A stretch of DNA of 64,000 bases from Tubiluchus corallicola (lineage: Eukaryota; Priapulida; Priapulimorpha; Priapulimorphida; Tubiluchidae), in the NCBI GenBank assembly GCA_030141605.1, contig JAQGDQ010000435.1, forward strand, positions 81,169-145,168, given 5' to 3'. The notes under the pieces are model-generated. The model was not told the origin of the DNA, ran no database searches, and saw only the letters and a list, made by a program, of their open reading frames with translations. Of the stretch, positions 56,987-64,000 are shown piece by piece (the stretch's first letter is position 1; every line of letters begins with the position of its first letter). A program made the translations under genes and the position numbers.

Positions 56987-59189
56987 TGCTAAATCCCATA
57001 AGCGTTACAAAAGCTTACGATTACCAGGAATTTATAATATATTTTATACATATGCAAAATGTTTGAATGTTGACAATTAGTCCAGTTCCTTATGCATTTT
57101 CGTTATTTTTTTTTTGGAGATTTGCAAAACTATACATTTTTGGAATCGTTAGAGAATCTAAAAATGTATCTTTTCGTTTTTTTAAAACCTGCTGTGGTCA
57201 TAAAAAACTGTAACACAAACCTAATAGCCATGAATTGGAGCTTACTGATACTGGCAACCTAATTATGTATGAGGTTATTGCTAATGGCCAAGATATAATA
57301 GCATGCATTGATAGAATTCAAATATTCGATTGGAAACTGCGAAAACAAAGTTACAACCCATAACGAAGATGGGGGTACCACCTGGAAAGTTGTTAAAATG
57401 TACAGCCCCGCCCTGCCCCCAACATCTTAGCCCTTTTGCCCATGTATATACATTGCTTTGTCCAGTTCACAAGGAAAGAACTAACCACTGGAACTGGAGC
57501 TTATCTTGCAGTGAATATATGACAAAAAATCATTATTTAGAAAGTGTCATTTTGAGATGGCTACCAAGCTGATTTTGAAAAAAAAGGAAAGATAATTTAT
57601 ATGTTGAGGCAGATCCTTAGCTTTCCAAAAATGTATAGGATATCTAATCTCCAAAATTTTTGAACGAACCAATGCATTACATACTAGACTAAACTTCTAA
57701 TTGCATATCATTAGAAAATTTGGAATGCAGTGTACTTGAATAAACTATTATAGATCTATATTATAGCGATTTTATATATGTATACGAATGCAAAGCAGAA
57801 ACTTAAAAATGTATGGCATATTTTAAATGCATGGGATAGGGTATAACGAACTGCAAGGATTAATGTATTGGGAAAGAACTCTTTGGAGTTCTAGCAGATT
57901 CACTTATTAGTTAATATGCATCGCTAAATGTTATTTTACGTTGTATTGTTAAAACACATTATTATAACTTTATTTTATTGCTTATAAATTTGTGAGCTTG
58001 CAGAGGTGATTATATCTATATTAGCTTTCTTATTTTTTGTTTAATGTTATCTAGGTCTATTAAGAATTTTCACTTTATACGGTCTTCAAAAAAGTCAGTA
58101 TGTATTAGTTTTGTTTTTGATTTAGTAAAGGTATTTAAATTTGATATCTTAATGCGGAGAAGAAAGTTGGCACTTTCAGTTATTCAGTAGGACCATGCAT
58201 ACACCTACATTTCACATTTTTAACTCATAATGAAAAAATATCAAAAAATAGCAAAATTTTGGAAAATGGGTTTAATTATAACCTTTTTGCGCAAGCCGGA
58301 TGTACGGCAATATATTCGAGTACATTTGTATCTCGTAATTATAGCTTTTATGATCATTACACCATACCGTGTTGTAGTGGCTAATATAAATATGTTTATT
58401 ACTCACATTAAGTCTGACAACCTTGTAGATCTACTATTTCCTAAAAATAAGTTGGTAGATTAAAAGATAGCACTTATTTTTTGTGATATGTTGCTGAGCA
58501 ATTGGCAAAAAATATTGTTGCCACTGTTTTTGTGTACTATCATTATAATGGTCGCTTAATGTCTGTTGAGGGCTATAAGACCAGTTAGATGGCTAGACCA
58601 CAAGTTTTTCAATTCTCCTCAGATCAATAGGCCCGAGAGAAGTTAGTTGGTAGTTGGGGGGGGGGGGGTTAAAGGTCTATTTTATAATACGACTACCCAA
58701 GCACGACATCTCTTGGTTAAACAATGGATTAGTATTTTAGCTGCTTTAATTAGTAGGCTTACTGTACATAACATTCTTAAAATCTTTTTATAACGAGGCC
58801 AATTTCATAAAGAAGCACCGTAATAAATTTTATTAAATTTTTATTTTAAAATATGTTCTGTGCAGCAAAAATTTTGGCTTAAAGCCAAGTTTGCATTTTT
58901 TACAATTACTATGTGCTTTTTAGTTATGTTTCTACCCGGATAAACATTTTTTGTTCTATTAAAGTTGTGAATTGTTTCTGTGACAAGGATAGCCAAAGCA
59001 CTTAGGTTTTTGTAAGCGTATGCCTTCTTTATATCGCACTTCTAAATTTCTATCGATTTCCTCAAAATAAAGTTTGTCACAAGTTTAGCTTAGTTTTGTA
59101 AACACCACATTTTTAAAATCGTAAGAATTATTTTGAAAGAAATCAATTTTGAGTCATATTTATATTAAACCAACCTAGTATTAACTGCG
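56987..59189. other. Gene-free AT-rich interval
   Basis: Short open frames (57330-57572, 58230-58463) have no recognisable domain or exon borders. A G-homopolymer lies near 58655. Confidence 0.5.
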
Positions 59190-60400
59190 TAAGGTGCGGT
59201 TTGTACTGTTACATGGAAACAATGGGAAATTTCTGTGATACAGCATTTCGAGGTAAAGAATTGTTTACTTCTGGAAACCAAGCAAAATGTTGACTTCTAG
59301 CCTTACTCAGAGCGTGATCCGGATGAGATAGATTTTTCAAAGTAATAAAAATATGACTCATCTCTTCTGGTAAAAATTTTTTTATTGCAAATTCGTATAG
59401 CTCTCAAAAATAAATCAAGCCAACAGAGAATTTAAGATTAATTGCTGTATAACAGAAAGAGTGAAGGTAAGTTTCAGCATTAGTATTTTTCTGATAAACT
59501 GAAAACGTTGAATGTGCATAATGTTTATGAATATGTACGTCTAAAACGGTGTTTTTTATTCTGTTCAACTTCAGAAGTAAAGTTACGGGTTGGTACAAAG
59601 ATTACAAGCAGTTGAAAAACAAATGGCTATTAAAGTCGGTAGAAATTAACCACAAACTATCATCTACATAACGTTACGAAATTTTTGGTCGTACTTTCAA
59701 CATGTTCCCGAAATAAATATGCAAGAACAAGGGTCAAGGGGTTTCCTACGGCCTACAAATGTTTGCTTATAAAAGTTTTTCCAAAATTGAAAAAAAGAAC
59801 TCACGCAACCCAGTTCCACGTGTTTTAGAAAGCGTTCACTAGAAAAAGAAGATGAAAGTCTAGAGTTGACAATATTCTCCGAAGAAAGTTAAATGTGGGT
59901 TCCGAAGAAACATTTGTAAGAGTAACTGAACATTAAAAGAAATCTTTATTTATCATTCCACTTTATTGGCACTACATTACGAAGTTTGTCAATAACATCT
60001 AAATTATGTCCCAGGTGTGCACCCGAAAAGCTACCTAGCAACTTTGTCTGATCAGTGTTTAGCCAAGAATTTGAATAACCTACCTAGTATAACATGGTGA
60101 ACCACAATTGGAAATAATTGTAGGTTTCCTGGGCTTATGAATTTTAGGCAGTCCATAAGCATAAGGTAAAGATGACAACCAAGAAATGGAACACTTTAAA
60201 ATATCTTTATGATCTGAAAACTGAGAAATAATAACATTTTCTGTTAAATGAAGCTTGCATATCCTGAAACTGATTTTTGCTCACCTTTTGTTAACAGAAC
60301 CGTCATTAAGAATATCATCCATCTTATGATCGTAAACTGATTTCCATGCGGTGCATTTCTTTTGCTTTTGGCAGATAAATGTTATGAATTAATATACAGA
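59190..60400 (-). pseudogene. Penelope-like retroelement reverse-transcriptase relic
   Basis: On the minus strand LPYAYGLPKIHKPRKPTIIS (near 60172-60089), with GSPCYT following, matches the YGLPKIHK motif of Penelope-like elements. Further on RYVDDSLWLI (YVDD at 59670-59659) stands in the same frame as VLDVHIHKH, TFSVYQKNTNAETYLH (equivalent to the SVYRKPTHTDRYLH box) and, after another stop, LSKARSQHF. Stops and shifts interrupt every segment. No GIY-YIG endonuclease was identified. Confidence 0.75.
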
Positions 60401-61280
60401 TGACATGAAGTCCTCCACTGGTGGCGTCTTCACAAATTTTTAGTTTTTTACAGTGCGTTCGGAAAAGTAGAGGGATCAATAGCAAAATATGCTAAATCTC
60501 TATTAATTATTACGGATTATGAATTATGAAATAACGAATGCTAAGAATTCAAATAATATTGCTAAACATAAGCTTTGTGACAAAGACAACAATGGTCATT
60601 TTCTTTTCGTTTCCGTTTTTCTTTTGGAACAAACATCTCACGAAAATCTTAAGCCCATGTTCACGGCAGTTACTTTTTTGGTTTTTTAACTGAAATTACA
60701 AAAGACAAATGAAATAGCGGAGAGGTCACAGAGTACGCTTAGCAACCGAAGCTAAGCAAAGCTGGTCCTGCTCTGTAAGTGAATGGAAGTCTGCTTGGAA
60801 AACTGTCTCTGAATAGTTTGCACACATTCCCTTAAATCAGAGGATGACCAAGACACCTTTGCCCGGTACTGTGTCTCATCGTAACAGAAATAGTTTTTTA
60901 TAAAAACAACGTTCGGTAAGTATACTCTCTCCAAAAAGAAGGTTCTTAGCTTTCGCTGAATACCATACTGAACGCAAGACGAAATCCAGCATTAATAGCA
61001 AGTTCTAGACCTACTAATATAGGCCTAATTTAATGGTTTTAATTGGATAGGAATCTAGCTAATTATCGGGGATAATTCTGCAAGTCTTGTCAGCTTTGTT
61101 TTAGTCAAGCCAATATTCTCAAATTTCTTTGTTCTCACCAATGAATTACAGGTCATTAATCTTGGAAAAAAGTGACTAAGCGAAGCTACGAAAAATGGAA
61201 TCAGTAATTCTGAGCAAAACAAGCTACATCAACGTCTCTAATCCAACCTTTTCAACTTCGAAGAATTGAGAAAGCCAAAC

Positions 61281-62441
61281 ATGGCAGAGCAGGACGCACT
61301 CTTACCAGTGGTCAAGCACAGCAAAACTGGACAGTTAGTTCCATCACGAGTGAATCGCATTCCGGAACCCATTCCAGTTTTCGTGTACAGGAATGGAGAC
61401 AAATTCTTCACACCTATTAAACTGATATTTCATCAACATGAAACGCTAGAGATGATTTTGCAAATTATTTCCAAAAAGATTTCGTTAACTCGTGGTCATG
61501 TTGACCAGCTGTACCAGATTGCCGATGGTTCCCTGATAACGGATGAGAAAATGTTGAAATCCTGGGATCGTTTAGCGGCTGCTACAATGCATGAAGAGTT
61601 CCAAAACGTTAAATATGTATCACCACAGCTAAAGAAAAACATCAAGGACCCTCATCGTCTGGAAAAACTGAAAGCCGAGCATTTTAAGGTGTCCAAGGGA
61701 ATCGTTGTTGGAAAATCCAAGAAGCGGCATTCGCTTCCCGCAGAGCCCTTCTCTAAAAGGGATATAACTGTCCAGCAAAAATCACAGAGACCAAAAGCAG
61801 AGGATGACGACGATGATTTTGTGGCGTTCAGGAAAGTTATAACATCTAGAAGACGGCATACATTTCATGGAGATACTTTCGCCATGCACGACGCCATGGA
61901 ACTGTTACAAAGCTCAATAGCAAAAGGTGGTAAACTGGAGAAGCTAGATGAACTTGATGAAACCCCTATATATTTGCAAGATGAACTTCAAACAAAAAGT
62001 CTGACTGAAGTGACTCAAAAGGGCAGTGAAAAAGCGAAAAGTTCTGCCAAGAAGAATTTGGAGACAATGAAAATGTCACGGCGCTTAACAGCAACAGATA
62101 GTAAACTGGAGAAGTTGGACGAATACGATGAAAGTCCTGTATATAAAGAAGACGAATTTCAAACAAAAAGGGCTACTGATGTGACTGAAAAGGACAGCGA
62201 AGAAGCAAAAAATTCTGGATTTGAAAAATCAAAAAATGCTCACATTATCTTCTACGGGAGCACCGAGGATCTTGACGAATGGTACAAGTCACAACTGCAA
62301 CCAGTGGGCTCGTGGACGTGGTGGAATACGTGTTACGACAGATCAAGTAAATGGCACAAATGGATCGATGCCTACTTGAGGTCAACCCGTAAACACGCGA
62401 AAGATCTATGTTGCCCCAAAACAGGGGCACATGAAAATTAG
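61281..62441 (+). CDS. Doublecortin-domain protein, 386 aa, uninterrupted
   Basis: One DCX domain at about residues 31-115 (PVFVYRNGDKFF, a central ILQIISKKISL helix, QLYQIADGSLITDEKML). DCX domains bind microtubules; the family usually has two, here only one is seen. The rest is charged and low in structure, with two copies of a repeat starting KLEKLDE at residues 218 and 275 (57-residue period; LDETPIYLQDELQTK and YDESPVYKEDEFQTK), then a Trp-rich C-terminus (SWTWWNTCYDRSSKWHKW). The start is ATG 61281 (AACATGG), 15 nt inside the open frame. No introns are visible in the coding part, so it is either a naturally single-exon gene or a retained retrocopy; 5' exons may exist. The function of this particular family member is unknown. 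Confidence 0.8.
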   Translation: MAEQDALLPVVKHSKTGQLVPSRVNRIPEPIPVFVYRNGDKFFTPIKLIFHQHETLEMILQIISKKISLTRGHVDQLYQIADGSLITDEKMLKSWDRLAAATMHEEFQNVKYVSPQLKKNIKDPHRLEKLKAEHFKVSKGIVVGKSKKRHSLPAEPFSKRDITVQQKSQRPKAEDDDDDFVAFRKVITSRRRHTFHGDTFAMHDAMELLQSSIAKGGKLEKLDELDETPIYLQDELQTKSLTEVTQKGSEKAKSSAKKNLETMKMSRRLTATDSKLEKLDEYDESPVYKEDEFQTKRATDVTEKDSEEAKNSGFEKSKNAHIIFYGSTEDLDEWYKSQLQPVGSWTWWNTCYDRSSKWHKWIDAYLRSTRKHAKDLCCPKTGAHEN

Positions 62442-62728
62442 ATTGTTTGCAGCTCAGTAAAAATAGCTACAACGAAAATTATTATTTACTTGTACGCCTA
62501 GCGAAAGTTAAGAAACTGATGACACTTAATGGATTTTGTTACTGTATAATAATAATTATGTTCTTATATATCAGTTATCTATTTAATTTTTACGTTTGCA
62601 CACATTTGTGCTGTGCATTAAAATTTAAATATTATATAATCATACTATTTTTTAATCATGACATTTGCCCGTATACATAACCGACATACATAAGGCAACA
62701 AAGTTAATGTAGAAGATTGCAGCAGAAT

Positions 62729-62734
62729 AATAAA
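62729..62734 (+). terminator. Candidate polyadenylation signal of the doublecortin-domain gene
   Basis: AATAAA about 290 nt after the stop codon, in a suitable position. Confidence 0.45.
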
Positions 62735-64000
62735 GAAGAAATTGTTAAATCCACGACCAAATTCAAATGAGTAGAGGCACATGGACACAGAATGACGTCA
62801 TTTTATATGTCAGTATTGCATTATTTTTCTGTCGTTATTTCGTTACTAAGACAACAGTTTCTATGCAGTGCGATCAAAAATACTAGAAGAAGCCAACTAC
62901 AGTGAGTATAGTAAATCGATTACAGATATTTTCGAAAAAAAAATCCTGAAAACATGCCCATGCACGCATTTACGCACACGCGCATTTCCGCTCAGATAAT
63001 AGAAAATAAACCAAACAAACGAACAGAACAATCACGGTTGTAGTTTTTGTGTTTTTGTGTTTTTTGTTTATTTCAAAACAGATATTAAAATTTTTAGCCC
63101 TGCATATCCGGCAAGCACAGAGACTAAATGGTTCGTTATGTGAAGTTACAAACAGAAAGCATGAATTCATTGAGTATTTGTTTCGAAGCGTTGCAATTTT
63201 ACTAGCATGACAGCATTTCCTATTACACAGTTTTGGGTGCTGAAGAAGACCAGAAGTGATCAAACTATCTATCCAGGAATAAACTCCCAACAAAAATTAA
63301 TGACTTTTATGTTTATATACTTTTTGGGAAAGTTGGCTAGTGGACAAAAAAAATAAGTCCCTCTTAAAAATGCTATAGGACCTAAGAATCTTTATCCAAT
63401 TTGTATGTAAATTTAACACGGTAAAGTGACATTTATGTAGCACCCCTAATGCGAATGAGTTATGAGGGGTTATGGAATAAATAAAATCGGTTTATATTGT
63501 TTTCAATGCAGCCGTTTGTCAGACCTGCGTTATGCGACATTTTCTTCTGCGGGTATTTCCTATTGATTTTTTTTATTTCGCAGCTATTCCGCAGCTAGAT
63601 AACACATTCCGGATGCTACACAAACGCTACTTAAAACAGAAATTTTTCCACACTTATCCGCCGTTATTGCTAAGAAAGTCGAAAAAATAAACATTTTCTG
63701 CTTGATTTTGACATTTAACCTATAAAAATGAGAAAAACTAGATACTTCCTATGAAGTACTGTCTTAATGGACGCGTTAATTCATTTTATTTTATTTACTC
63801 ATTTATTTTACTTTTGTTTTTTTTTCAGATTTCCAAATTCTTTTCTTCTCTCATGTATCTCAGTGGAATCACTCTTCCTTAGCATTTTATCAACGCCTGA
63901 TCTTGACTACTTCTTATTGGGAAACTTACAGAAAATCGGGAAGGTGGCAACAATAAAACTTTAGCAGTCGGTAAACGAGGAATTCGATTGTGTACGTTAC
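62735..64000. other. Gene-free right end of the window
   Basis: AT-rich sequence. A minus frame at 62970-63293 and a plus frame at 63767-63964 have no recognised domain. Confidence 0.5.

Overview
The window is animal (metazoan) nuclear DNA. It is AT-rich and intron-rich, full of microsatellites, with GT-AG introns of up to about 9 kb and many transposon relics. The gene set (WNT7, ataxin-10, a pentraxin-domain gene, a doublecortin-domain gene) and the BEL/Pao, Penelope-like, hAT and pogo-type elements fit a non-vertebrate eumetazoan. The phylum cannot be fixed from this sequence.

Layout. Bases 1-8494 hold a young, structurally intact BEL/Pao LTR retrotransposon on the minus strand; the window opens about 29 bp inside its outer LTR. 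Its inner LTR ends only 73 bp before an exon of ATXN10 (ataxin-10, + strand). The eight exons present (8568-19603) encode about the C-terminal 340 residues; the 5' part of the gene must lie left of the window, so the element sits inside an ATXN10 intron, antisense to it. The ATXN10 introns carry a hAT-type MITE (8-bp target duplication), a pogo/Tigger-type MITE (TA duplication) and a solo LTR (5-bp duplication). About 6 kb of gene-free, repeat-rich DNA (19604-25771) follows.

A complete WNT7 gene lies on the minus strand, 48009 to 25772. Four coding exons with exactly matching phases give a 353-residue Wnt ligand with a signal peptide. Its 6-9 kb introns hold LINE relics, a near-perfect palindrome of about 330 bp, a MITE, long AT/CA/GT/ATT/CAA and pentanucleotide arrays, and one 107-codon ORF of unknown status.

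ATXN10(+) and WNT7(-) face each other tail to tail. To my recollection this is also the arrangement of human ATXN10 and WNT7B, which suggests a very old gene pair.

Bases 48010-52300 have no convincing gene. From 52458 to 56986 (+) four phase-compatible exons make a pentraxin-domain gene whose last exon has a one-base frame shift; it is a pseudogene or the site of a sequence error. A degenerate Penelope-like retroelement (59190-60400, -) follows, then an uninterrupted 386-codon doublecortin-domain gene (61281-62441, +). The rest shows no gene. I saw no tRNA, rRNA, CRISPR or prokaryotic feature.
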